This document shows, piece after piece, positions 23,627 to 35,591 of a DNA stretch of 64,000 bases. Position 1 is the stretch's first letter; each line of letters begins with the position of its first letter. A program made the translations under genes and the position numbers. The stretch comes from Psettodes erumei (lineage: Eukaryota > Chordata > Actinopteri > Pleuronectiformes > Psettodidae): contig JAFBJZ010000887.1 in the NCBI GenBank assembly GCA_016785225.1, positions 248,001 through 312,000 of the forward strand, in the 5' to 3' direction. The notes under the pieces were generated by a model, which had not been told where the DNA came from, did no database searches, and saw nothing but the letters and a program-made list of their open reading frames with translations.

Positions 23627-23995
23627 CTTCCGAATAAGTCCCCCCCCCCCACGAAAAGAAAACTCCAACAATCGCGAGATCCCTCCCACAGCCCCCCCAC
23701 CCCCCCAAAGCCAACGGCACAACAGAAGAACCAGACTGGAAGGAAAAGAAGGGAGAGAAAGAGGGGGAGGTGTGACGAGGGCAAAGGGGTGAGAAGACGG
23801 GGGAGGGAGGGGCGACGGGCAGAGGGCAGACGCCAAAACAACAGCCGTGGGAAAGTTACAAGGTCGCGCGAGAACGAAAAAACTCTCACCGTTGAACTGA
23901 ATGAAAGTCGACTAATTCTATCGCGAGAGGAAGAGGCACCCTTACGACTTGCTTTTTTTTTTCACAAGGCAGTCGCACAGTAACTCGATTCCCAC
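23607..23995 (-). promoter_or_regulatory. rbpj: rbpj 5' UTR / CpG-rich promoter
   Basis: This GC-rich block lies just upstream of the rbpj start. On the gene's sense strand the start codon sits in CGGAAGATGGCGCC, which combines an ETS-type core with a YY1-type ATGGCG. Two TCGCGAGA elements, part of the vertebrate TCTCGCGAGA promoter motif, occur at 23672-23679 and 23921-23928. A G-rich stretch on the sense strand lies at 23681-23706. There is no TATA box, as expected for a housekeeping CpG promoter. The transcription start cannot be placed. Confidence 0.55.
23681..23706 (-). promoter_or_regulatory. Potential G-quadruplex on the rbpj sense strand
   Basis: Read on the minus strand, this is two runs of at least six G separated by one base, then two GGG runs with loops of 4 and 1 bases. 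That meets the usual G3+N1-7 pattern. A further run of about ten G lies 30 bases nearer the start codon. If transcribed, it would sit in the 5' UTR. Confidence 0.6.
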
Positions 23996-25725
23996 GCCTT
24001 ATTGAGCAATAAAGCAAACTACACCTCTCTACGGTGACGAGACAGAGCGGAGCTGCAAGATAAAATGATAAATGTAAAAGTATTACACGAACTGCAGCAC
24101 TGAGAATACACACTCTATATATAAATTCTTCAAATGACCTTTATGAGACTAATAATTATTTTTCTGAGATAAATTACAGTGCGTCCCCCTTTTTTCCAAA
24201 AGGCTTTAACGCGGGTCAGAAAGAAATAGCATTAGGACAACATTGTAATAACACTGACTCCCAAATAATATTTTGGAAGATTTATTACATAAATGTACTG
24301 CCTTTTCAAATGGACAGTATAAAAAAATAAATGTATAAAAGTTTGACAGAAACGAGTTGAGTCATTCAAGACAGTTCTTGATGAGTATCTCTCAGCATTT
24401 ACATTATTTCACAACATGTGGTTTTGCAAAACCCAGTGAAAGTAATACTTATATTCACTGCCAATATTAGAAAGGGGGATATTTATACAGTAGCACTGTG
24501 GGAGTAATGGCAGCACCGTTTTATGATGAAATATACTAAACTCAGTTATCAGTTTATTAGGTACACCTCGCCAAAAGTAATGCAGTCGAATACCACAGAT
24601 GTGCAATAAACCTGACCTTCATGATCATGATGTTGTTCAGCTCCTATTGAAACTGTTTTTGTTCATTCAAATTTATGGTCATATTGGAGGCTGTAGCTTG
24701 TGTTTCTTTGAATTCGTCCACCATATTTCTATCATCTGTTGTAGACCGTATTCTTCTCAGCTAGGTGTACATCATCTTATTTTTCAAACCCCACATTTCA
24801 GCGACTGTACATGGACTCTACACACTAGAATTGCTTTCTGGAAATTCCTGACACATTTTTTTAAAAATGTGAAAAAATGGTTACTCAATAATAGCAAACC
24901 TTTGGCGAGCATGTGTATTGAAATAAAAATGGCAACTCTGTGACTTCTGTTTCTGCAAACCTTATGAAATAGGTAAACACAGACACTTTTAACCAAAATG
25001 CAGAACAAGCAACCACAGCTGTGGCTTTCAATCATGTCATCTGATGTGGAATCTAGACAGAAAACCAGAGAAATCAATACTGCACATGTTACACTTTCCT
25101 GTTATTTCTCCTTTGTTCCAATATCACTTCCTCCTTCTGTTGTGCACTGCAAATGATGAACGGAGGACATTATCTACTGTCCTCTTTTGCACTTGAAGAG
25201 TCAATCTCACAAAAAACCCACTTCAGCTTTCAGAGTAATGGAATCGGAACTTCAGATGGCAGCAGGGAGTCTCCCAAGGAGAAGTCAGCAAGGGCCTGCT
25301 CAACCACTACTGCAACAATATGCTGTTGTCTGTGGCAGAAGATGAAGAATGAAACCTGCATCTATAACACATAGTCAAATGATAGATTAACAATGTCTGG
25401 CCTAGCTCTCAAACTATTCTTGAACAAGTTCTTCCTGAGCCTGTTAAGATATTTGGCAGAAATCAGCTGCTTCACCTCTGAAGATCTTTGGAACAAAGTC
25501 TTTCAGTATTTATGGTCCAATAAAAAAGTCACTAAACCTTAAAAAAGTGCTGTTTGAAAGAGGAAACCCATACACTGTATTTTCAGATACAGAGGACCAT
25601 CATACTTTTGACTCATTAAATCAGTCTCCTGTTTTCCACTTCAGATTCTAACCCCAGCATTTGTGATGTAAACAAGGTCTTCTGCTTTTATTGACTGAAG
25701 GTCCCATCACATCTGGGCCACACAT
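23996..25725. other. Intergenic between rbpj 5' end and hgsnat 3' end
   Basis: Apart from the MITE remnant at 24545-24785 no gene is supported. For hgsnat, on the minus strand, an AATAAA lies at 25692-25687, only 33 bases past the stop codon. Another lies near 24286-24281. The true 3' end cannot be decided. Confidence 0.5.
24545..24785. mobile_element. Remnant of a non-autonomous DNA transposon (MITE-like)
   Basis: The left end reads TTATTAGGTACACCT, followed by an internal sequence resembling a short element often seen in teleost genomes. The right end near 24760-24770 has AGGTGTAC, a decayed copy of the reverse-complemented terminus. No coding capacity is present. Element boundaries are approximate and the family is recognised by pattern only. 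Confidence 0.5.
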
Positions 25726-28700
25726 TTAAATTTTCCAGAAAATCCTCTTTCTGTAGAGCACATAGGAGATGAACACCCAACAGGAAGTGGCTACGAGGTT
25801 CTGGGCGAGGTGTTCAGCATGGGATTGGCTGTTAGACATGCGCCAACGGAAGGGGAAGTAATCCTCAAACACTTCATGGCCCACATACACAAGGATGGAG
25901 TTCATACCTGGAATCACACACGAGAGAGCAGAGCAAAGGTTCTGATGATCACAGAGAAATTCAGATACATAATTGGTACATTTTCTAAGTACCTTAAAAG
26001 ACAGACTTTATCAGTTCAGTAGTTTTGTACACTAGTCTTTCAAATATTGATATTTAACTATGTCTCCACAACACTTGATCTCTACATTCTCATCAACCTC
26101 ACTTTGACCTTATTAATTTGGTCATAGCCTGGTTTAAACATCAAAAAACTAACATTCCTAAAACTGTCCACAAAGCGGGCTCATTATATTTTTGATACCC
26201 ATGCTCACCAGGGTAGTAGAAAGGTGCTCCGGACCACCACTTCTTTACATCCACTGTGTAGTAGACCAGTACTAGCAGCACAAAGGCAAAACAGGCCAGT
26301 GTTGTCACATAGGACAGAGACCTAGAAATCAAATGGACAGAAACATGCAGCATTACACCTAAAATTTCCTAGTTTTTGCAGCAGCTGCTGCTGAGCAAAC
26401 CAGGTTCCACCTTAAAGCAAACTTTACCAAAGGTTCTTGTTGACAGGAATGAAGCCCTGGTCTGTGGAACATTCGGTCAGAGCTGCTGATGTGGCGCCCT
26501 GTGTGTTACAAAAGACATTATAATTTAAACAAGAAGGGGAATTGGTCCTGAAAATAAATGTGTTTCGGAAAGGTCAAAAACATCGCAACTGAGATGCTAT
26601 TTTGCAATGCAGTTAGGTATATAATAAAATGAGTAGTAACAACAAATTGATATGTGTGTATACATCGTAGAAGAACAAGATGAGATATAACAAGTTAATG
26701 TGCTTACCAATAAAAGACCCCATATAAGAAACCTTGACATTATACTTCTGTGGAGATCTCTGTAGTGTAAGATTATTTTTCCTGCCTGGGGAAATTAAAA
26801 GTACAACAAATGAAACCAAGAGCTGAATTCCCTCTGGGAATTTTGATATCAGAGATGTGGATAAAGCGACAACTACACATTACAAACCTGTAATCCAAGA
26901 AAAGCCATGAGGATAGAGTTGATGCTCCCAAGAACACCCTCCGGGTCATATGGCATGCGAGTAGCATAAATCACCTGAAATGAAATGGAAAAAGAAATGG
27001 ATTTATGTAAATTACATGCAAGTTTGAGCACACTTTAACCCTTGCATCACCAGTCGTGTCAGCATGGTTGGGGTTAGAAAGTATGTGTGTTGGCCTGAGA
27101 GAGAGAAACCTGATGTGTGAGCTCACGCTTTACATCTCAAGTTATAAAAAGACTGAATGTGTCTGCTGTAGGTAAGTTTGGGTTGTTTTGCTGGTCACTC
27201 ACTCGTGACGAGGGAGTCTGGTAGATGTGGTTTTCTCCAAGCAGCCAACGGTCAATCAAACCAGCTGCTCCACCGGTGCAGTTGGCGTATAGGCCCATAT
27301 CCCCAATCCCACCTGGACCCAGATAGCCTCTGTTCAAAAGAGTGGGGTGGTGAAGTCAGTAGTAGTAATTTATTGTCACTCTCGTTCCATCACTGCTAGG
27401 TGCAAGTAAGTGAAAATTACAGAAATCAAAGAAAACCTAAAAAATATATATATATACCTCACCACAATGCGTAACCATCTGTAACTGTTGAAGAATCAGT
27501 TGCTGACTGGCACTGATAATCAGACTGAAATGCCATCGCATTTCACTTCATCATAAAAACACACAGGCTCAAGGTGGACAGAGCTTGCTCACCATTTTCC
27601 CTACTACATGGACACAAAAAACATGCCATGTTTGACTCACGTTGGGCAATTTGGTACAGGAAGCTGGAAAGTGAGGTAGAGCCAGACGATTTCTAAGAGA
27701 AGCATACACAGCCACGCTGGCCAGTACAGCAAAATGTCAAGGCCAGGGGACCACCAAGCACCCTAGAAAACATACACAGTCCTCAATCAAACCCTTTTGC
27801 TCTCCTTCAAAATTAAATTAGCAAAAATCTATTTATCGTACGAAGTAAACAGCAGACTACAGTCATGTCATTAGAATTAATTTGTCCTTTTTATGTATCC
27901 ACAGTAGATATGGACTTCTTTTTTTCGGGTACTCTTGTACCAGTAGAGCACTACATAGAAGAATGAGGGTAACGTGGAGCTGCTGGCTGACCGTTGTAAG
28001 GATGTCAAGGTGACCTCTCGCCACCAACAGATCCAGACAGGCTACAACCAGGTAGGACCAGGCCAGGCGCTGCAACACACCTGGGATCCGGAGGTTGTCC
28101 CAAGATACTGTTGGGTGGATAAGGATGAGGAACCAAATAACCACATAAGGTCCACAGTGTGAAAATGTACTAAAGAACATGGTCTAATCATCACTAAAAT
28201 AAATGATTTGGGATGTTGTAGCTGACATCCTAGAAGTGTGTTTTTACTCACATGGTCCCTGGCAGTAGTTTGGGTTAATGATGAAGACACCGATCATGAA
28301 AAGCTGCAGGCTTCTCCACACAACTTTCCTCAGCAGTGAGCAGCGGGTTGAGCCTCCGCGCAGCAGAGAGTTGACTGACAATGCAATGGATGTCCCCATT
28401 ATAAACACAAACCTGGTGGAGAAAATGTGGAAAAAAGGGGTGAGGTGAAAATGAGTTGAGCTTCATTCAAAATATGAACGCTTGATTGACTGGAAGCTTT
28501 TCTGAGGGAAGAAGGGAGCTGATAAAATTTTTATTAAATCCAGATACCAAGAAGAAAGTTTCATCCTTTATTTCATTGTAAGAACACTTTATTTTTCCAA
28601 CAAAAATAGCTAATTATACAAATACTTCACTTATCAGGAACATAAAAAACACTTGGGCAATTACCAATTGATCACAACAAAGAAAGAAGTAATGGATCCT

Positions 28701-31700
28701 GCAATGAATCAAATCACAATATATGGAAAATTATTGAAACTCCTCTTGAACACCACCTTTTATGTGTGTACCTGGAATAGGATTGAATGAGTTTGTGGTC
28801 TTGGCACTCTTTCAGTAAATGCATATGGTGTCATTATTATTGAATAAAAGAATACTATAATTATGCAGTGTATTCACTTTAACATGTGAGTGGATTTGAA
28901 AGAGTTATCAAATTGTCTGGTTGCAGAGTGGGGTCAACTAATCTGCAGAACTAAAACATGCTAAATAAAGGTTGTCGAAGAAAAGGGCTCACCAAGGGAA
29001 GACTAGATCTGCGACAGTAAGACCTGTAGGGAGACAAATTGGAAACACAGGCTTCAAAAGTGAATACAATATTGAAGCTGATAATATGAGGGGTTACAAA
29101 GATCTGTGAGTAACAAGTGATGTGGTTAAGAAAAAGCAAAGCTGAACAGGTTGGGGCTCACCATTCCAACTTTCGTGTCTGAAGAACCAGTATCGTCCAC
29201 CTCCATAGTTAACAAACACCATGATGACTAAGGAAATGCTGACAGGAAACAGAAAAAAAATTTCACATTCCTGAAAAATTATTGAGCACTGTAGGCATGA
29301 AACGACAGTAACACAGTTCACTTTTGAAGAAAAATTCCAAAGACTGAGACAAAGACTACAACTAAACTGCACTGGGTCCATATTAATATTATTAGTCAGG
29401 GCTCATTAATGATTGATTATTCCGGTGTAAGATGACAACATGTGACACTGTAGTTAAGCCAATGAGTCAGTGTGACCACAGATCAGATGAGGTGCTAATT
29501 CACACAATGTTTTTTGAGTTAGTTGAGCTGCAGGGGTCGGGGGGGGGGTTACCCTCTGAATGTGTCCAGAGATCGCAGCCTCTTGCTGGGGTTGGGTGGG
29601 GGAGGGAGGATGTTGTCAGTAACCGGGGGCACTGTCCTGCCAGGGGAGCCCAGTTCCTGGATGGTGAAAATCAATTTAAAAATTAACATGCCCACAGTCA
29701 TACATATTGGCTAACTAACTCCAACAATTATGAAACATAATCAGCATGTAGCCTGATTTCAAACTCCTATTCAATATTTTTGATTTGAAAGAGACATTAG
29801 CATTCAAAAAGCTTGTAGACCTCTCCACTACAGCCTTGTATATAGTGTATGTAGATGCACAAAAATTACACAGGCTGTCAGGACATCACTCACTCTAAAC
29901 CAACAAATCTGCCAAATAGTGTATTCAAACCCTGATGATCGAGTTGCTATTAATTTACTAATTTTAAAAAGTGTAATTAAAATTTCCCTGCATAGCAACA
30001 CTCACTGAGTTGATGAGCCTCTCTGTCTCCATGGAGCCACCAATTCGGAAGAGGATAGCCTTCACTACATCAAGTCTGCACAAGAATCAACCAGATGAGG
30101 AGCAGTTCGGGAATATGCACAAGCAGTGCTAAGTCTCTGTGCTAAGCAGTGATCTCACACAAGAGAAGATTACGCAAAAGAACTGTAAAATATCTCATGA
30201 ATTATTCAAATCAAATGAAATCTTGCTGTCATTAATTTAAGATATCAATGGTAGATTTCATTGTTTGTACATGTACTGTTTAAACCTAATTCATCAGTAC
30301 AAAACTAATCACACTTATACTTTGGATTTTATTGCATCGAGAAGAAGGAAACAAGAGAATAAGATTACCCCAATAATGTTCTTCCAATGGCAGACACCAA
30401 GGCCAGTCCAGCAAAGATAAGAAAAGCTACTAATATTGCTGTGAAAAGAATTGGATGATGATTAGATGCAGTGTGTACAAGCAACACAACACTATTGTAA
30501 CACAACATCATATGTCCATGACACACAAGTTTATGACTGCATTTATGCGTGAGTCTCACGTATGTAGCTGTTGACGGGGTCGGCATCGGTCACTACAGAG
30601 CAGTTGACCACTGAGGAGTCATTCAGATTTTTCACCCACAGAGAGTAGTTCCCATGCTCCCCGAAGTGGAACGGAACCCTGGGAATTAAAGACAATTTGC
30701 TAACGACACACCATACCAGCCTAACATACATGCACATAGTTATACCAAGTATATATAGTTTTATATATATACACTGATTCTCATATAACAGTGTTCTCTC
30801 CTGATAAATTGAGCAAAACATTATAAAATGTTGATTTTCAATGTCTGCTGTCTGTAAAAAAAAAGTGTTTTCCTCATATGCTGTATGTATTTCAAGATGT
30901 GCCATAGCATCTCAACTGTGAAACAAAACTGCGAAGACCCTGAAATGTTAAATCAATTGATTCAGTCACAAGGAGGAAAGTTGAATTATCGTGCATGTAA
31001 GGAATTACTGCCATGAAGAAATTAGATTTCCAAACCCACTCAAAATGTTTTGCTATGAAAAAGAAATTTAGGTCCCTTTAGTCACGGTGTCAGAGACAGC
31101 TCCCATTTGTTGGTTGATAAACCATATATGACACTTAGAGGGAATTGCACTGTAGTCTTCCCAAACTGTTGTGCTGCATGTGTTTTAAAATATGCCAGAT
31201 TCTGCCACATGGGAAATTTGTCTGTGTTATCAAACTTACGTGCAGAGCTCCAGGTTGACAGGAGTGCTGTTGAGCTGTAGTGTCATTCCATGCTGTGTGT
31301 TCACGGCAAAGTCAACTGAACTGGGCTGGCCAGGGCTGGGTGCCGCCGGTACCACCCCTAACTGCTGGTACAAACACTGGCAAACAGGAAAACCATGGTC
31401 CACATCAACACCATCATCCTCCTCATCTGAAATAGTTCACATAATCACAGAATAAGATGCGTGGGAGTCTACCTGGTAGCAGCGGTCGGACATCCAGGAC
31501 ACCACCACCTTCGTGTCCAGCTCATTGTTGACTGTCAATAATGCCTCATCCATCTTCAGGATACTGTGTTGATGATGAGAAACGGCTGCTGTCAAAAAAC
31601 AAACAAACAAACAAACAGCAGAGCACATTTAGCAGCTCAGATTAAATCCATGAGTAAATCCATTTGTTACACAGAAAAAGAAAACATGCAGAAGATGCAT

Positions 31701-32586
31701 ATGATATTTCTGTAACTGGCCACACCCAAGTGTGAAGAAACTGTTCTCTGATCAGACGTTATGAACATTATTTTACAAACCCATAACATAACACGATGTT
31801 TGTATTAGCACTGGTTATAATACGAAACAAAAACCCATGCGCCGAATAACCCCAGCTTTGATAACTCCAGGTTTGACACAGATATTGTATAAATCAGAGA
31901 TGATCACGCCGTAAAGGCTTTGCTGTTTTTAACGCCTTCGTAAATGCTAAATCTGTACAATCCCTTTTCAATAACTCACCTCAAAGCTATGGTTAACTGC
32001 AGTTACTCCATACTGAAACGTGTGGTAGCGAGATAGGTAACCACAGCGAAATAACAGCCCAATCTCACTGCGAGCTACAGCCAGTTCTGCCTGCTGCGTC
32101 TAAGAGGAAAGCTTGTGAGGCGGCTGAAGTTATGGCTGCAGAGCCCCGTGGTCACATGCTAAATTAATCCGTAAAATACCCCCAGGAGGGAAGTTCAAAC
32201 GACTGGAGCTCAGACTGCGAGTTGTTTCCCCTCTAATGCTATTCTACTGTTAGCTCCAAGCTAAAGAATATTGTGGCTTAAAAGTCCAATACTTTAAAAA
32301 TCATATCGATCGCGAGGAATCTTCAGATGGTTGAAGAAAACCACGGTAATTGCGGTAGTGTGCTTTAAACGAATACAGCACGATGTGAAGATATGAGCGT
32401 CTTCTTTGAACTTTCGGTAATTATTTAGGTTGCTAGCTAGTTAGCACGATCCTGCAGATAGTTTTCACTTGTCAACAGCGCTGGGTACTTACAGGTAGGT
32501 ATTTCAGCCGTCAGTGGTGGCACACAAACGGCTACAACTACAACAATGGCGGCAATTGAAATAATGCATTTCTCTAGATGTGTCAT
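25726..32586 (-). CDS. hgsnat: Heparan-alpha-glucosaminide N-acetyltransferase
   Basis: Exons in minus order: 32586-32493, 31588-31473, 31376-31240, 30678-30560, 30438-30369, 30075-30006, 29656-29553, 29238-29162, 29023-28993, 28412-28252, 28107-27992, 27762-27641, 27329-27203, 26974-26888, 26785-26708, 26498-26428, 26321-26209, 25907-25726 (1875 nt, 624 aa). The enzyme carries acetyl from cytosolic acetyl-CoA across the lysosomal membrane onto the terminal glucosamine of heparan sulfate; human loss causes Sanfilippo syndrome type C. Visible: signal anchor (about 1-26); luminal domain with paired Cys (CYQCLYQQ) and N-glycosylation sequons; linker LINSELGSPG; then a multi-pass region. The active-site His is in FFRHESWNG (His258). 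Conserved blocks include LTVADLVFPWFVFIMG, SWDNLRIPGVLQRL, GYLGPGGIGD, NCTGGAAGLIDR, PGMNSILVYVGHEVFE and terminal YVLYRKRIFWKI. Exon number equals the human gene. The exon ending at 27992 uses a GTCAGC donor, chosen because it keeps length and frame against the human protein. Confidence 0.95.
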
Positions 32587-32990
32587 TTCGTCCTGCCTTG
32601 CCTGTTTCACCCCCTTCAGCTGAATATGTCTTTTTTTAGTTTTCTTTATTTCCCCCTTTTCCATAATATATTCCACTTCCGACCGTTCCTTGTTTTCACA
32701 TTGTAGTGGTAGCGTGAAGGGACAAAGTACTTCATTCACGCTACCTGATCGTTGCCCTCAACGGATCACCGCGTATGGATCAATACCACTACATCTAAGC
32801 CTACTTGTTTTTTGTTATAAAATGCTGTGCTAGTGTGTGTGAAGTATGTGGGGTGAGAGAGATTTTTTGACACATCCATGGTCATCGACGCATCGTTTTA
32901 TGACGCATGCGCATACGCTGTGATAGCAAGGATTCCAAATCGACAGTCGAGTGAATCTCCGGCGACTCCCATCGGACTTCACCTATCACA
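32587..32990. promoter_or_regulatory. Bidirectional promoter between hgsnat and dctn6
   Basis: The two start codons point away from each other and are 404 bp apart, so both 5' UTRs and the shared promoter fit here. An NRF-1-like palindrome, ACGCATGCGCAT, lies at 32903-32914, preceded by TGACG. A YY1-like ATGGCGGC occurs just inside hgsnat exon 1 (32545-32552). No TATA box is apparent. If the upstream in-frame ATG at 32739 is used for hgsnat the gap shrinks to about 250 bp. Confidence 0.65.
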
Positions 32991-34571
32991 ATGGCAGATA
33001 AACAAAGTGCCCAGAAAAGGTAATACAAATATCAACCAATGAATAGTGTTTAACGTTATAATTCTAATATGATGAGTGAATATTCACAATGAAGTATCCA
33101 TGTACCTGCTTTGGACGGCTAATCGAGGTGGCTAGCAAGGTAGCAACGTCAGCTAACATAGCCACACTTTCTTCTTGTCTCATTTTTTCATGTTTCTGCA
33201 GTGTCAAAATAGCCGCTGGAGCTGTTGTTTGTGTTGAAAGTGAAATCAGGGGCGATGTCACAATAGGTAAGATGTATCTTTCTTACTGGCCAGTAAGCAC
33301 TTAGTTCTGAACCACGTCTGCAGCTTTACGTACTGCGTGTGCGTGAGCCAACGATACATTTTATACTTTTATATTCTCTGTTCGCTCAGGGCCCAGGACT
33401 GTGGTCCACCCCAAAGCTCGTATTATTGCAGAGGCAGGACCCATAGTAATTGGTGAAGGTAATTTGATCGAGGAGCAAGCTCTGATCATCAATAGGTAAT
33501 GAACTTCCCTTACCTCATTGTGTGACATACATATTGCTGTTTTATTCATCTGTGCATATGGGCTGTCTCTGTAATGTGATTGTGCTCACCTGCGTCATAT
33601 TAAAAACAAATCTGTTTGTTCTCCCCAAACAGTTACCCAGAAAACATCACACCAGAATCTGAGGTGGAACCTAAGACAATGACCATAGGGATCAATAATG
33701 TATTTGAAGTTGGCTGTGGTATCCTTTCATTCACCTGACCAGTCCTGTTTTTTTTAAGTGATTTTGTGTTTTAACAGTTTGATGATTCTTTACCAAGACC
33801 ACAAGTTTGCCTTAACGCATAACTTACAGTATCGCAAGCTCTTAAAATTGGAGACAACAATGTGATAGAATCTAAAGGTGAGATGCTGGTGTCTTTGAGT
33901 CCATTCACTGTGTGTGTGGCAGTTGAAATCCATCGGCAGAGAAGGTTGGAGCATTGCGATCAACTCGGCCACCGGATGTATCAAATCTCCTCTCTGTTGT
34001 CTTCCAGCTGACGTTGGTCGAAATGTGATTCTCACCAGCGGCTGCATCATTGGAGCCTTCTGTCAGGTCAACACCTGCGAGGTCATACCCGAGAACACGG
34101 TCATCTATGGCTCCGGGTGCATGAGACGCGTTCAGACGGAGAGACCACAGGTATGGACACACGTGTCAGTGACGTTTTGGCGCTTACATGAGGTACCCCG
34201 GGCTTGTGATCAGAACTGCAACTTCAGAACCAAAACATTCCATTACGGTTTGCGCCAAAAGGCGGACCACAAAAATGTGTCTTCAAGGCTTTTATTTAAC
34301 TCTGTGGTTAATGGAGGCTGGAATTTGTGATGGTGTTTTAGTAGATTGCACTGTAGTTGTAAGCTAACGCATCCACCTGTAACACCGATGTCTAGAGCTG
34401 AAAGCATCGTGAATCCCACTTTTGCGTGTTTTGTTCATTAACATTACTCAAAGCACTTTTGTTTTGTCTCCATTACAGCCACAGACTCTTCAGCTCGACT
34501 TTCTGATGAAGATATTGCCGAACTACCACCATTTAAAGAAAACTGTCAAAGCAGGACACACCACAAGCTAA
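32991..34571 (+). CDS. dctn6: Dynactin subunit 6 (p27)
   Basis: Exons: 32991-33019, 33202-33266, 33390-33495, 33633-33718, 33830-33877, 34008-34150, 34479-34571 (570 nt, 189 aa; human 190). It is a subunit of the dynactin pointed-end complex (with p25, p62 and Arp11), which helps dynein-dynactin bind cargo. Almost all of it is a left-handed beta-helix of hexapeptide turns. These are visible as hydrophobic residues every sixth position in GAVVCVESEIRGDVTIG, IIAEAGPIVIGEG, IGDNNVIESKADVGRNVI and CEVIPENTVIYG. The C-terminal helix QLDFLMKILPNYHHLKKT is nearly identical to mammals. The last residues (KAGHTTS) differ from the mammalian tail, which carries a Thr-Pro phosphosite. The start context follows the bidirectional promoter with hgsnat. 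Confidence 0.97.
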
Positions 34572-35591
34572 AATTTTGCTCTATAGTTTTTTTAATTGAA
34601 TTCTAAAAGGCGAGCAAGCGTGGCTCAATTAAGATCTTGCTGGAAAGAAGCACAAATGTATATAATTATATTATAAGTACATAGCCTCATTAGTCATTTT
34701 TTGCACCTAATGATTAATATTTTCTACTCTAACCCGTGACAGATGCAGCATTTAATCTTTATCTTTCTGTACTCATGTACTGTTTTCTATGATGAATTAA
34801 ATAATCTAAAAAAATCCATTGACCCTCAATACGAACTTCGCAGACAACAAATGAGCACTTCAAGTTGGCAATTAACTGGTCTGATAGAGCTGATGCAGAA
34901 CTGCAGTGGATTTAAAACAAGCAGCGAGGCAATGTCCTGTAACAGTGTCATTTATTAAAATAAGTTCCAAAAAATGCAAGTATTGTAAGCCACTATGTCA
35001 TTATTCTGCAAAAGTAAGAGAATTTAAATATTTTGAAATTTCACAGGAAGTAATGTTCCAAGATGTTTCATGCTGGATGAGAGATGTCAGGGGACGCACA
35101 AGACACAAATCGGTCTTCTGCAACTCCTAATTAAAGGACCGAAGGTTGCCATCAGATGACGGCGGCTGCGAAATAAAACTTTCCACACACCTCTTTGTGA
35201 TACACTAAATGAAATAAAGCAAAAAAAAAGTATTTACACACTTTAATTCATTTACATTTTAACAGTAAGGTTGCAGCGCCCCCTTTTAAAAGATGACATT
35301 CTTGTTAAGAGCAAACACTGTCCTTAATGGTCTCAACGCTCTATTCCTCCAGTGTCCATCAGTCATCAGTGATCAAAATACAAACTGAAAAGGATTCGCC
35401 AAGAGAGGTGCTATTCACTGTGTAATACAAGACCGCTGGTCACTGAGAGGGAGGGCAAAGACAGGAAAAGAAGCTGGGTTGTTTGTCGGACTTAACAGAC
35501 ACGCACAAAAAGTCTTTGTATTTGCAGCCATTTCTGGTTCGCACATCCTCCATCATCCCTCTGAGGGCACGTGGCAGTGAGGGAAGGGACC
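34572..35591. other. Converging 3' ends of dctn6 (+) and gtf2e2 (-)
   Basis: No gene is present. On the plus strand AATAAA occurs at 35172-35177 and 35213-35218, the second followed by an A-rich run; either would give dctn6 a 3' UTR of about 600-650 bases. The gtf2e2 3' UTR must lie between 35591 and roughly 35240, so the two transcripts nearly abut tail to tail. Confidence 0.5.

Noticed and set aside
23549..23995. Overlapping open frames of 65-144 codons on both strands in the GC-rich stretch
   Set aside because: They are low-complexity Pro/Arg-rich products of the poly-C/poly-G rbpj promoter and leader, without homology.
27941..27992. Longer version of the hgsnat exon ending at a GTACAA donor (17 extra codons)
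   Set aside because: It keeps the frame, but ending at 27992 gives the same spacing as human HGSNAT between the LLxA block and the following W-P-x-W block.
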